A DNA stretch of 64,000 nucleotides, taken from positions 5,457,001 to 5,521,000 of the forward strand of contig NC_092579.1 in assembly GCF_037975245.1 (NCBI RefSeq). Reading direction: 5' to 3'. Positions 45,201 to 50,178 of the stretch are shown piece by piece. Under the pieces are notes generated by a model. The model searched no databases. It had not been told where the DNA came from and worked only from the letters and a program-made list of their open reading frames with translations. Numbering within the stretch: position 1 is the stretch's first letter; each line of letters starts with the position of its first letter. Source of the stretch: Apostichopus japonicus. Its lineage: Eukaryota; Echinodermata; Holothuroidea; Aspidochirotida; Stichopodidae. A program made the position numbers and the translations under genes.

Positions 45201-47683
45201 TAGGGTTGGGAGTGGCTTCAATGTAATCCATTTGTCGACCTGCATCTGGCTGACCCTTGACCTTAATTTGACCTCTGGTGACCTTTTCGTGTTTTGTGGA
45301 ATTTTACAGTTTCGATGCTATTTTCAGATGTTAAAGGTACCTTCTGATCATAAATGTCAATAGGTTGACCCCCGTGTGACCTTCGTGTGTGAAGTTATAT
45401 GAGGTCAAAGTTAATTTTCAGACATTGAGTGTAATAACTCCCAGTACCAAGGTGTTACACAGCTGATATTTTGAGACAAGTTGCAAATGGTATAGGGGAA
45501 TATTTTCAAACTTAACGGTCATGTGATCAGAGGTCACCAAAGGTCAATTAATGATAAAAAACTAGTATTTTTGCGATAACTTGAAAGCAAATTGTCCGTT
45601 AGGATTGGGAGTTGCTTCAATGTAATCCAATTGTCGACCCGCATCTGGGTGACCCTTGATCTCAATTTGACCTCTGGTGACCTTTTCGTGTTTTGTGGAA
45701 TTTTACAGTTTCGATGCTATTTTCAGATGTCAAAGGTACCTTCTGATCATAAATGTCAATGGGTTGACCCCCGTGTGACCTTCGTGTGCGAAGTTATATG
45801 AGGTCAAAGTTAATTTTCAGACATTTAATGCAATAACTCCCAGTTACAATGTGTGACAAGTTTGATATTTTTTGGAGTAGTTGCAAATGGTATAGGGGAA
45901 TATTTTTAAACTTAATGGTCATGTGATCCAACGTCACCAAAGGTCAGCTAATTTTAAAAAAAGTAGTATTTTGGGGGGGGAAAATGGGCAAAGAAAAAAT
46001 GTTTGAATTTTTACAGTCATGCTCTATTTAGGTCTCACCGATCAAAAATGTCAATTGGTTGACCTCCGGGTGACCTTTGTGTGTGAAGTTATGTATACAA
46101 GTTCAAAGTTAATTTTTTGACATTTAATGCAATTAAATCTCAATGCCAAGGTGTGACATGGTTGATATTTTGGGACAAGTTGTGAATTGGGTGGTGGAAC
46201 ATTTTGAAACTTAAAGGTTATGTCATCTGAGGTCACCAATGTTATCATATCTGTTGACACTCTTGTAGGTCTCTTATATTTCTTACATTTTCGATGCCAT
46301 ATTTAGATCTCAAAAGTGTCTTTTGATCAAAAATCTGATCACATTTTGTGATCACAATGGTGTTGGCTATAGTGTTGGTTACTTTATGGGAACATGTAGG
46401 ACCACAATTACTTGGACTATTTGAGCCCAATCTGCTTGACAATATTATGTGTATTGTCATATACCCCAAGCAAGGAACCACAGTGCCCTTGGGCTCTTGT
46501 TATTAATAAAGGTTTGAAATATAATTCTACAATGCCAGAAGAAATTTTATGACAAGCTGTCTTCAGATCACAAATGTATATCAAATAGTCCTAATTAGCA
46601 CATCTTAAAAGTATTAGTTAGACTGCTTCTGGAGACATACTCTTAATTGATAGAGGTGAAATATGCACAAACTAATTTTCTAGGGCAATCATAAAGCTTT
46701 CCTCTGTTTCCTCTTCACAGATTGAAAAGTTACGACATATTGACCAAATCACATCTCCATTCCAGCTCATTCTACCTGAATGTGAGTAATTAATTACTTT
46801 AGCATGTTAATGCAGCTGAAGATGTTTCATTACCATGTTGTACTCACTACCAGATTGATAAACTAGAACAGTTTCTTCAATATCAAGTTTTGCAAATAGT
46901 TGACATGACAACTGCAGCCTGGACTCCTCTATGCAAAGTAGGATTAGGTGTACACATCTCATATGTAAGGAATTGTCGGCAGTATGTAAAATGTTGATGT
47001 AAGAATAGTAAGATTACATTTACACATCCCATGAAAGGATTGCAGTCGTTAAGTATGTTAAGTATTGGTGTGTGCTTTGGTTTTAAACACCAGCTTGGAT
47101 ACCAAAGCAACACACTTAGACCGAGTATTGATACTGTATTCAAGTCTCATTACAGTAGAAAAAACAATACTGAAATTCAGCCACCTGCTTTAAATATGCA
47201 TTCTGGGAGTTAAATCAGATTTCATTTGTAGTCTTATTGAAAGCTTTAAGGTTTATTTTGCCCCTGGGTGTAAGAAACACATCTATGTTGTCTTACAGTT
47301 CTGGATATTATTTGCCTAAAACAGGATCAGTTTAATTCACTTTTTGTAGAGTCGCCATTTCCTTTTCTTTCCACCTTACAGCCATCATCAAATCTTTTGA
47401 TCAGCTAAAGCAGAACGTATCAGAACATCTTGATGTAGACCAATCTACCCTGCTGGCAAATATTTACCAACTTCCTGAAGAAGGAATTACTGATATCAAG
47501 AAGCACAAATCACCAGGAATTCTTTTGTTAGAGAAGCTGACCCAAAATTCACTGATATCTCCCACAAACGTCACAAAATTGGAAAATACCTTAACAGAAC
47601 AAGGAAATGAAGAATGTGCCAAACTTGTCAGAGATTTTAGATGGAAAAATCCAGTAGTTCAAGCAACAATGTGCCCAGAATAA
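8918..47683 (+). CDS. Multi-domain death-fold gene: propeller-DED-coiled coil-(DED)-[ZU5-UPA-DED]-UBA-like-[ZU5-UPA-DED], 20 coding exons
   Basis: Joined coding exons: 8918-8937, 11072-11933, 18755-19025, 24297-24844, 25222-25365, 25796-25880, 30746-31069, 31783-32256, 32442-32668, 33340-33486, 34189-34341, 35088-35136, 35864-36180, 38660-38837, 39329-39652, 41055-41284, 42393-42530, 43027-43179, 46721-46781, 47382-47683. They total 5007 nt, about 1668 residues plus stop. All junctions are GT-AG and the phase is kept throughout, which is the main evidence for one gene. ZU5-UPA followed by a death fold is known from UNC5, PIDD and ankyrin, where it mediates assembly and apoptotic or adaptor signalling. 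DEDs recruit caspases or adaptors. A cytoplasmic scaffold role is inferred; no protease, kinase or nucleotide-binding motif, signal peptide or membrane segment was seen. Exons could be missing in the long introns, and the model might be split at the optional stop at 36195. Confidence 0.7.
8938..11071. other. Intron 1 of the death-fold gene
   Basis: Nothing coding is recognised. A lone hAT-like left end (CAGTGGCGAAGG) is at 9102 without a partner. A segment near 10152-10184 (TTGGCTTTCTTGAAT...GCCACC) is repeated near 10215-10250. The acceptor at the right end is CCTTCCACACACACAG. Confidence 0.4.
11072..11933 (+). CDS. Exon 2: beta-propeller domain
   Basis: The exon encodes about 287 residues with the periodic hydrophobic strand pattern of a beta-propeller of the NHL/WD-like kind: repeated 'GRLAVAGY', '[17 protein letters not shown]', '[21 protein letters not shown]' type strands, roughly six blades. 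No catalytic motif. Propellers of this kind at the N-terminus usually bind protein partners. It starts after CCTTCCACACACACAG and ends YEYHT at a GTAAGT donor in phase 0. The GTG at 11073 is not a start codon; it is the second codon after the splice. A tandem in-frame repeat, SGGHSSI twice and then SGGH, lies at about 11767-11820. Confidence 0.75.
12215..13850 (+). repeat. Intronic satellite, about eight copies of a ~213-bp unit
   Basis: The block TTCTTCTTATTTTCTGAGCTTAC, then AATGCGGAATTTTATTAAGAACACAAC, then GATCAAAATGG, then TAGCACTTTCCAATATTA recurs through the region. The best-conserved neighbours are at 13254 and 13467, a 213-bp step. The first and last units are degraded and truncated. 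The ~65-residue frames seen in single units are by-products of the repeat. Confidence 0.8.
14743..15995. mobile_element. Nested relative of the 2412-4750 hAT element, opposite orientation, one end lost
   Basis: It starts CAGGGGCGTAGCGAAGG at 14743, then carries the 138-bp family tandem array in reverse and ends with a segment (15885-15995) that is the reverse complement of 4027-4141. The expected second terminus is absent; similarity stops at about 15995 in an AT-rich run. Between 15350 and 15880 it holds about 520 bp not present in the 2412 copy, so that copy probably carries an internal deletion. Confidence 0.65.
14791..15345 (-). repeat. Tandem array of ~135-138-bp units (inverse of 4152-4704)
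   Basis: The word TTGATTTGCCGACGG recurs at 14791, 14929, 15064 and 15199. The units are the reverse complement of those at 4152-4704. The last unit has lost its GC-rich arm, replaced by an AT-rich AAATTGGAAAA segment near 15255-15285. Confidence 0.8.
17158..18754. other. Intron 2, right part; no feature recognised
   Basis: AT-rich intronic sequence running to the acceptor TTTTTGTTATAG at 18754. No exon candidate with family character was seen. Confidence 0.4.
18755..19025 (+). CDS. Exon 3: first death-effector-like domain
   Basis: About 90 residues from [12 protein letters not shown] to LAVYQQAQ. The C-terminal half, [25 protein letters not shown]...[11 protein letters not shown], follows the DED pattern: a short helix, 'G.lS...', then 'L...L...L'. 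The canonical RxDLL motif is not present, so a related death fold is possible. The exon starts in phase 0 after TTTTTGTTATAG, matching exon 2, and ends phase 1 at CAAG|GTATGT. Confidence 0.65.
19026..19658. other. Intron 3 before the PLE; no feature recognised
   Basis: AT-rich intronic DNA up to the TA microsatellite at 19659. Nothing coding was seen. Confidence 0.4.
19659..19763. repeat. (TA)n microsatellite with a central TGTA run
   Basis: About 100 bp of TA repeats interrupted by TATGTATGTATGCATG near 19694-19710. It lies just outside the left arm of the Penelope-like inverted pair. Frames of alternating Y and I are artefacts. Confidence 0.9.
19816..19885 (-). ncRNA. Hammerhead-ribozyme-like motif, left PLE arm
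   Basis: Reverse complement of the motif described for 24137-24210. CTGACGA is read from 19864 down to 19858, stem II follows, and GAAA lies at 19839-19836. Confidence 0.55.
20063..21925 (-). pseudogene. Penelope-like RT-GIY-YIG, left copy, with one internal stop and no 5' end
   Basis: On the minus strand the frame reads YRNLKKLGG..., through [52 protein letters not shown] (the YVDD catalytic box of the RT), to a GIY-YIG-like end with [21 protein letters not shown] and RFNEHL. It is interrupted by a TAA at about 21221-21223, where the right copy has CAA (Gln), and its 5' end is cut at 21926. Apart from this it is almost identical to the right copy; I see Pro/His and Ala/Val differences. It is non-functional as it stands unless the stop is read through. 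Confidence 0.8.
21919..23959 (+). pseudogene. Penelope-like RT-GIY-YIG, right copy, with a one-base frameshift
   Basis: The first part, from 21919 ([12 protein letters not shown]...), runs to about 22270. There an A-run has six A instead of the five in the left copy, which shifts the frame. The downstream part, to a stop at 23957-23959, encodes the full RT core ([29 protein letters not shown]) and the GIY-YIG endonuclease region (VYRINCPDC...[16 protein letters not shown]). The Tyr and Arg of the GIY-YIG fold and the extra Cys pair typical of Penelope endonucleases are visible. Function in the family: target-primed reverse transcription of the element RNA. Confidence 0.8.
24137..24210 (+). 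ncRNA. Hammerhead-ribozyme-like motif, right PLE arm
   Basis: Core CTGACGA at 24158-24164, then a 7-bp stem II (GGAGTGG with CCACTCC, loop TGA), then GAAA at 24183-24186, then a short stem III (TATA with TATG around GCAG) and the cleavage-site triplet GTC at 24198-24200. This is the order of a type I hammerhead. One extra T at 24165 lies between the core and stem II, and stem I is weak (GC against GU next to the core), so activity is not assured. Hammerhead motifs are known in the repeats of Penelope-like elements. Confidence 0.6.
24233..24264. repeat. (TA)n microsatellite at the right PLE boundary
   Basis: A short TA run directly between the end of the right PLE arm and the acceptor region of exon 4. 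Confidence 0.85.
24297..24844 (+). CDS. Exon 4: coiled coil built of 14-residue repeats
   Basis: Encodes about 12 copies of [14 protein letters not shown] or its variant [14 protein letters not shown], two heptads each, a long highly charged coiled coil likely to drive oligomerisation. The acceptor is TTCAAAG at 24296. A single G from exon 3 joins AT to make GAT, keeping the frame; an in-frame TGA lies upstream at 24284. The acceptor has a poor pyrimidine tract. The donor is AAT|GTAATT at 24845. At the DNA level it is a 42-bp minisatellite, and the long antisense frame over it is a shadow. Confidence 0.65.
25222..25365 (+). CDS. Exon 5: coiled-coil continuation
   Basis: 48 codons, [17 protein letters not shown]...ALNQKELVM, between TTACATGACAG and GTAAGT, phase 0 at both ends. 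Helical and charged, it continues the coiled coil of exon 4. Confidence 0.75.
25796..25880 (+). CDS. Exon 6: short acidic linker
   Basis: 28 codons plus one base, [28 protein letters not shown], after TTATTTTGCAG and before GTAGGT. Acidic linker ahead of the second DED. Phase 0 in, phase 1 out. Confidence 0.7.
26150..27110 (+). repeat. AGGTCA-rich interspersed repeat, copy 1 (intron 6)
   Basis: It begins with the family start GCAGAAGGAATCTATGCGATGGTGATGG and then a TG-rich stretch. Units containing 'aaaggtcatttgaggtca' and 'cttgtaaacatgatatctc' follow. It is diverged and has no clear right terminus. The same family occurs at 28525, 40066, 43814 and 48525. Confidence 0.6.
27111..28524. other. 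Intron 6, middle part
   Basis: Mostly unique sequence. A 14-bp unit TGTTATAGTGGC is repeated three times near 27873-27909. The stretch at about 28108-28236 is matched by a paralogous sequence at 63236-63375. Confidence 0.5.
28525..30205. repeat. AGGTCA-rich repeat, copy 2: inverted arms of ~140-bp units (intron 6)
   Basis: From 28560 to about 29320 a ~140-bp unit recurs: 'gatatctcaagaaggg', 'gtgtagaagtaccaca', 'cctattgtttttg', 'aaggtcatttagggtca'. From about 29400 to 30200 the same words appear on the other strand (TGACCTTAAATGA, 'gagatatcatgtttacaag'). The outer edges are TG-rich (28530-28565) and CA/TA-rich (30210-30235). The paralogous intron piece at 63.3 kb lacks this block. Confidence 0.7.
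30420..30490. repeat. (CA)n / CACG microsatellite
   Basis: A run of CACACACGCACGCACACG type next to the AGGTCA-rich block. The 93-residue antisense frame over it is low-complexity. Confidence 0.8.
30746..31069 (+). CDS. Exon 7: second death-effector-like domain
   Basis: 108 codons. After the split Ala codon it reads [17 protein letters not shown]..., then [58 protein letters not shown]. This is the best DED match of the gene: helix 1 'LL..VA.dLs', helix 2 'L.fLfGLP..E', 'L..FM..RNII...DV..L..GL' and the 'Y.LAPYQ' ending. The acceptor is TTATATTTCAG and the donor GCCTG|GTAAGA, phase 1 in and out. Confidence 0.75.
31070..31782. other. Intron 7, no feature recognised
   Basis: AT-rich; nothing identifiable. 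Ends with the acceptor TTCTATTTTCAG. Confidence 0.4.
31783..32256 (+). CDS. Exon 8: linker and first ZU5 domain
   Basis: 158 codons. The first ~55 residues are a charged linker ([13 protein letters not shown]...). A ZU5 domain follows: [30 protein letters not shown]...[26 protein letters not shown]...[15 protein letters not shown]. 'G..L.IPe.al', 'P.i.l.P.gl.l.kPv.l.IPH' are the ZU5 signature strands shared with UNC5, PIDD and ankyrin. No HFS self-cleavage motif of the PIDD kind was seen. Acceptor TTCTATTTTCAG, donor AAG|GTAAAG, phase 1 to 1. Confidence 0.85.
32442..32668 (+). CDS. Exon 9: UPA domain, first part (module 1)
   Basis: [17 protein letters not shown]...[48 protein letters not shown], following the ZU5 exon directly as the UPA domain does in UNC5-type proteins. 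Acceptor TTTATTATAG, donor AAG|GTAAGG, phase 1 in and 0 out. The module-2 counterpart is exon 16. Confidence 0.75.
32669..33339. other. Intron 9, no feature recognised
   Basis: Nothing identifiable before the acceptor TTATGTTTCAG. Confidence 0.4.
33340..33486 (+). CDS. Exon 10: UPA domain, middle part (module 1)
   Basis: 49 codons, [35 protein letters not shown]...KKESTK. Acceptor TTATGTTTCAG, donor AAG|GTTTGT, phase 0 to 0. Counterpart of exon 17. The GTTTGT donor shows that this gene uses that form, which supports the same donor at 36181. Confidence 0.75.
33555..33740 (+). mobile_element. Candidate tRNA-derived SINE
   Basis: An A-box-like TAGCAGTTGCCAGTTAGAG at about 33571-33589 and a B box GGTTCGAAATCC at 33615-33626 lie 40 bp apart, as in a tRNA gene, within intron 10. 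The cloverleaf is not complete. The end of the element was not determined. Confidence 0.4.
34189..34341 (+). CDS. Exon 11: UPA domain, last part (module 1)
   Basis: 51 codons, [25 protein letters not shown]...[22 protein letters not shown]. Acceptor TTATCCATTTAG, donor AAG|GTGAGT, phase 0. Same length and phase as exon 18. Confidence 0.75.
34342..35087. other. Intron 11, no feature recognised
   Basis: AT-rich; nothing identifiable before the acceptor TTTTCCTTCAG. Confidence 0.4.
35088..35136 (+). CDS. Exon 12: short linker exon (module 1)
   Basis: 49 nt, [16 protein letters not shown] plus one base, between TTTTCCTTCAG and GTAAGT. Counterpart of exon 19 in module 2, with the same phases (0 in, 1 out). 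Too short to be called alone; its position and phase support it. Confidence 0.65.
35137..35863. other. Intron 12, no feature recognised
   Basis: Nothing identifiable. Short frames here have no family character. Ends with the acceptor CTCACTTTCAG. Confidence 0.4.
35864..36180 (+). CDS. Exon 13: third death-effector-like domain (module 1)
   Basis: Reads [21 protein letters not shown]...[64 protein letters not shown], then a Lys/Glu-rich tail ending GKRM. Helical, DED-like layout with 'L...L.eR.Li...ri..L.egL..I' but no RxDLL motif. Acceptor CTCACTTTCAG. The donor taken is ATG|GTTTGT at 36181, in phase 0 with exon 14. If unspliced, the frame ends four residues later (VCAL, stop at 36195). Confidence 0.75.
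36367..38463 (+). mobile_element. TTACC-rich element, copy 1 (intron 13), with terminal inverted repeats
   Basis: The ends CCCAGGAAAAAATTTACC and GGTACATTTTTTGCTGGG are inverted repeats with two differences. TA lies at both outer edges (36365-36366 and 38464-38465), which would fit a 2-bp target duplication. Arrays of TTTACC words fill 36380-36930, and palindromes such as TTTACCGCGGTAAA and ACCATGGTAAAAC fill 37780-38455. Between them is ~800 bp of unique sequence. No transposase. A copy in reverse orientation is at 56138-58267. Long frames over the arrays (F, Y, T, L, P only) are artefacts. Confidence 0.75.
38660..38837 (+). CDS. Exon 14: UBA-like helical segment
   Basis: 59 codons plus one base, [59 protein letters not shown]. 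'L....EGY...[15 protein letters not shown]...lLl' resembles a UBA three-helix domain (MGF/Y loop, 'V..AL....G....A...L'), a ubiquitin-binding fold. The match is by eye. Acceptor CATTGTTTCAG, donor CATG|GTAAAG, phase 0 in and 1 out. It separates the two ZU5-UPA-DED modules. Confidence 0.65.
38838..39328. other. Intron 14, no feature recognised
   Basis: Nothing identifiable before the acceptor CTTTTCTCCTCCAG. Confidence 0.4.
39329..39652 (+). CDS. Exon 15: second ZU5 domain
   Basis: Reads [52 protein letters not shown]..., then [28 protein letters not shown]...[11 protein letters not shown]. The 'GG...i.GV.L.VP.GAl..g..v.l.v' and 'l.P.v.fGP..l.l.kPV.L.IPHca' strands are typical of ZU5, closer to the family pattern than the first copy. 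No HFS self-cleavage motif. Acceptor CTTTTCTCCTCCAG, donor CAG|GTGTGT, phase 1 to 1. Confidence 0.85.
40066..40696 (+). mobile_element. AGGTCA-family repeat, copy 3, with short terminal inverted repeat (intron 15)
   Basis: It starts GATTCCTTGCTGCAG and ends GCAAGGAATC, a 10-bp inverted repeat. The left end also folds on itself (TTCCTTGC...AAAAGGAA). Inside are 'gatatctcaaag' and 'cttgtaaacatgatatc' units like those of the other copies, and degraded half-sites. No coding capacity. Confidence 0.55.
41055..41284 (+). CDS. Exon 16: UPA domain, first part (module 2)
   Basis: [77 protein letters not shown]. Acceptor AATCTTCTCCAG, donor AAA|GTAAGT, phase 1 in and 0 out. Counterpart of exon 9 (230 against 227 nt). 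Confidence 0.75.
41401..41510 (+). repeat. Interspersed repeat fragment shared with 62095-62195
   Basis: The words GATGCTTAAGC, CCACAAATTCGGGAGAAATCTGC, ATGGATTACAACTTACA, TCGGGTGGCTTTCAATTCAACATT are all found again, slightly changed, at 62095-62195. Class unknown; the beginning GACGCTTAAG also appears at 63983. Confidence 0.6.
41511..42392. other. Intron 16, right part; no feature recognised
   Basis: Nothing identifiable before the acceptor TCTATTTTAACAG. Confidence 0.4.
42393..42530 (+). CDS. Exon 17: UPA domain, middle part (module 2)
   Basis: 46 codons, [37 protein letters not shown]...NPRKV. Acceptor TCTATTTTAACAG, donor GTG|GTTAGT, phase 0. Counterpart of exon 10. Confidence 0.7.
42830..42955 (-). 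mobile_element. Candidate tRNA-derived SINE, minus strand
   Basis: On the minus strand a tRNA-like stretch starting GTGGTTAAAG (near 42945) runs to a B box GGTTCCATTCC (42907-42897), followed by GACCTTGGGCAAGGCACTT (near 42878-42860). This order is common among animal SINEs. It lies in intron 17 and is degraded. Confidence 0.45.
43027..43179 (+). CDS. Exon 18: UPA domain, last part (module 2)
   Basis: 51 codons, [51 protein letters not shown]. Acceptor TCTCCTTCAAAG, donor CAG|GTAACT, phase 0. Same length as exon 11. Confidence 0.75.
43814..46479 (+). mobile_element. AGGTCA-family repeat, copy 4, with DR4 arrays (intron 18)
   Basis: It starts GGTTCCTTGCTT and ends AAGCAAGGAACC, a perfect 12-bp inverted repeat; the left end also forms a hairpin with AAAAGGAACC. 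After a GT microsatellite (43855-43915) a unit of about 395 bp recurs, some copies deleted. Each unit has 'caaggtcaccaaaggtcaatta', 'tgacccttgacctcaatttgacctctggtgacct' and 'gaccttcgtgtgcgaagttat'. Exact AGGTCACCAAAGGTCA occurs at 44031, 44179, 44837, 45132 and 45530 (starts to within a base or two). No coding capacity. Confidence 0.65.
46721..46781 (+). CDS. Exon 19: short linker exon (module 2)
   Basis: 20 codons plus one base, [20 protein letters not shown], between TTCCTCTTCACAG and GTGAGT. Counterpart of exon 12, with identical phases. Confidence 0.65.
46782..47381. other. Intron 19, no feature recognised
   Basis: Nothing identifiable before the acceptor CTTTCCACCTTACAG. Confidence 0.4.
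47382..47683 (+). CDS. Exon 20: fourth death-effector-like domain and stop codon
   Basis: Reads [91 protein letters not shown], ending MCPE and TAA at 47681-47683. All-helical DED-like pattern ('LL..iyqLPe', '[16 protein letters not shown]..Le..L'), without RxDLL. Acceptor CTTTCCACCTTACAG in phase 1, matching exon 19. No clear AATAAA was found in the next several hundred bases, so the transcript end is unknown. Confidence 0.75.
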
Positions 47684-48061
47684 TGACTGAAATCATATTG
47701 TGGGTTTTTGTAGGCGAGTAATGATATGAACATATCACTGGTGGTGATGTAACCAGGAATGCTTCCACTTGAGTTGGGCAGAGGAAGTAAGCAAGTCTTT
47801 CTGTATTCACTGTTAATTACAGTCTGAGCTTCTAAAAACAGGATTATATGCTTAATTACACCTGTATGAGTGACTTATATACAATATTCTTCTTCCCTTC
47901 TAACATGGTTATGTATGTTGATACTATATGTGACTACATATGCTATTCTTGCCTTTGATAAGCAAACAATTACAAGTAACCTATGCATCATGTCAGCATG
48001 TGTGTGTATGTTGTAAGTTTGGTTTCGATAAGAATCATAATCAATGCAGTCATGATGACTT
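47684..48061 (+). other. Probable 3' untranslated region
   Basis: AT-rich sequence directly after the stop codon. No canonical polyadenylation signal was recognised, so the right limit is set at the microsatellite only for convenience. Confidence 0.35.
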
Positions 48062-48106
48062 GTGTGTGTGTGTGTGTATGCGTGCGTTTGTGTGTGTGTG
48101 TGTGGA
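48062..48106. repeat. (TG)n microsatellite
   Basis: TGTGTGTG runs interrupted by TATGCGTGCG. Confidence 0.85.
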
Positions 48107-48524
48107 TGTACCGGCTAGATTGTAAACATGCTATCTCAGCAACCACAAGCTGAGTCAATGTCGTGTAGATGTACCCGATTGTTTGTGGTTTCTATCTCAT
48201 GAAGACGTTTAAGTTTCATAAAATGTCAATATCTCTACAATCGTATGTCTGATTCAGTTCATTCTTGGTATGGTGATGTGTCAAGAATGGATTGATGATG
48301 AGGGAGTTCTCGCATGTTAACAAGTTGCTATGAGCACTAAATTAGCAGCATCATACGTAAATATATTTATTCACAGATTAGAATTGGAAATGCTATCATC
48401 TTCTACACTTAAGCCGTAACATTATTACAGATATATGGACAATATAGTTGTTTTGTCAGGCCACAAGGTTAACAAATTGCTTAAGTGTTTCTTTGTACAT
48501 TTTCTGTTAAAGTCTCTAAAAGCC

Positions 48525-48915
48525 AAATATAATTTTCGTTATCAAAGGTAATCGTAACCTTTGTAGTCATTCAGGCTGACGAGTGTGAGGATGTGTATGT
48601 GCATGTGACGCCTTGCTTGTAACCATGATATCTCAATAAGGGAATCTCATATTTCGTGTGTAGGAGAACCATATTGAGTAGAAGAAGCCTATTCGTTTTT
48701 AGAGGAGTTCAAAGGTCATTTGAGGTCACCAAGTGTCAAATCAAAAACCTTGTAAACACAATATCTCCAGAAGGGAAGCTTGGACCAATTTCATATTTAG
48801 TATGTAGTTGTGACACGTTGAGTTCAAGATCCCTATTGTTTTGGGGAGGTCAAAGGTCATTTGGGGTTATTAGAGGTGAAATTGTGAAATACTTGTAAAC
48901 ACGATATCACAAAGA
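48525..48915 (+). repeat. AGGTCA-rich repeat, copy 5
   Basis: Units with 'gatatctcaataagggaa', 'gtgtaggagaaccata', 'cctattcgtttttag' and 'aaaggtcatttgaggtcacc', matching the ~140-bp unit of the copy at 28525. Ends near 48915 without a clear terminus. Confidence 0.65.
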
Positions 48916-49775
48916 CATGAGGCGGCTGAAATGTCATGTATTTTGTGGAGTTGTGACTGTTGTAAATTGTGCTCCCTAGGCCCCATGACCGCCAGTATTA
49001 GACAGCAAAATTAAATAAGTTACGCAGGCCTAGCCGATGGTCCAGCCAAACATCAAGGTGTTTACTATAAAGCTAGGCCTAGACCCTAGCCTAGGTCATT
49101 TGGGCCCATAGAAATTGAACTAGGAAGAATGTTGAAACAGTGTATTGCTGTGTGTTTAAGCAGTGAAGCCTTGATAAAAGTGAGGGTGCTTTGCGTTGTA
49201 CATATATACATTGCGCATTCCACTTTGAAATTGAATTTGTACTTTTCACAACAGAGACATGTTATAGCAACCAGGGTGTAAACCCTATACTCCTGACTTA
49301 GAATAAGCTTTGAAAACTTTGTTTCGCCTCTAAGAACTCGAGCAAGTGGAGTGTTTAATGTAACTTAAAATATCTGAAAAATTTCATATCCGGTATCTAA
49401 GAAGCACGTGGCAAACATTTTCCATGCTTGTATTATTTCAGTTCTCCTCTCGGAGTGCTATAGTTATCCCTGGAAAATGCCGTGAAAAAAGCAACAAACC
49501 TACATTTATGTAATACTTCCATATTAGTCTGTGTATGCAGCTTTCCGTCGGTTTAACTGTAATGTTGCAAAGTGGGTAGTAGTTTATGCAGGATAACAGA
49601 TCCCACCTAATGAAGCGATAGTGCAAAAAGCAGTTTGATGCATGTCTACATTCAGTCAGCCATCAAATGATGAGATGTTAGCACGAGTAGTTGCTTCTGT
49701 GCGTCGCTTTGCCTACAAAGCTTTGTCCTGGGAACATGATTAGTGAATATCATGAGGCCTTATAGTCATACTTGC
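48916..49775. other. Intergenic, no feature recognised
   Basis: Unique-looking sequence; the word 'taggcctagac' type palindromes near 49070-49095 are the only local structure. Confidence 0.4.
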
Positions 49776-49813
49776 GTAAATTTAAATATATAGCCTATCA
49801 AATTACTTTCCAG

Positions 49814-50138
49814 TCAGCTTGCGAGTCTAAAAGCCTCCATGGCTTCTTTCGCGAGTTCCTGCTTGCGGGAAGATCACCTATACATACATACACACACCCA
49901 CACACACATACATACATACACACAAACATACACACATACATACATACATACACACATACATACATACATACATACATACATACATACATACATACATACA
50001 TACATACATACATACATACATACATACATACATACATACATACATACATACATACATACGCACATACATACATACATACATACATACACACATACACACA
50101 TGCATACATACATACATAGGCTACATACATACATAGTT
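49814..50138 (+). mobile_element. SINE tail copy with long (CATA)n tail
   Basis: From TCAGCTTGCGAG through GGCTTCTTTCGCGAGTTCCTGCTTGCGGG the sequence matches the tail of the SINE at 5175-5460, here without the tRNA-like head. It ends in about 250 bp of ATACATACA microsatellite. It is flanked by a 38-bp direct repeat (49776-49813 and 50141-50178) with two differences. A 5'-truncated SINE is the simplest reading. Confidence 0.65.
49880..50138. repeat. (CATA)n microsatellite
   Basis: Nearly pure CATACATA repeats. The several Y-I-H-T or M-Y-V-C frames across it are artefacts of the repeat. Confidence 0.9.
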
Positions 50139-50178
50139 GGGTAAATTTAGATAAATAGCCTATCAAATTACTTTCCAG

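Noticed and set aside
49772-50166. Several 80-120-residue frames of Y-I-H-T or M-Y-V-C
   Set aside because: They lie on the (CATA)n microsatellite tail of a SINE.
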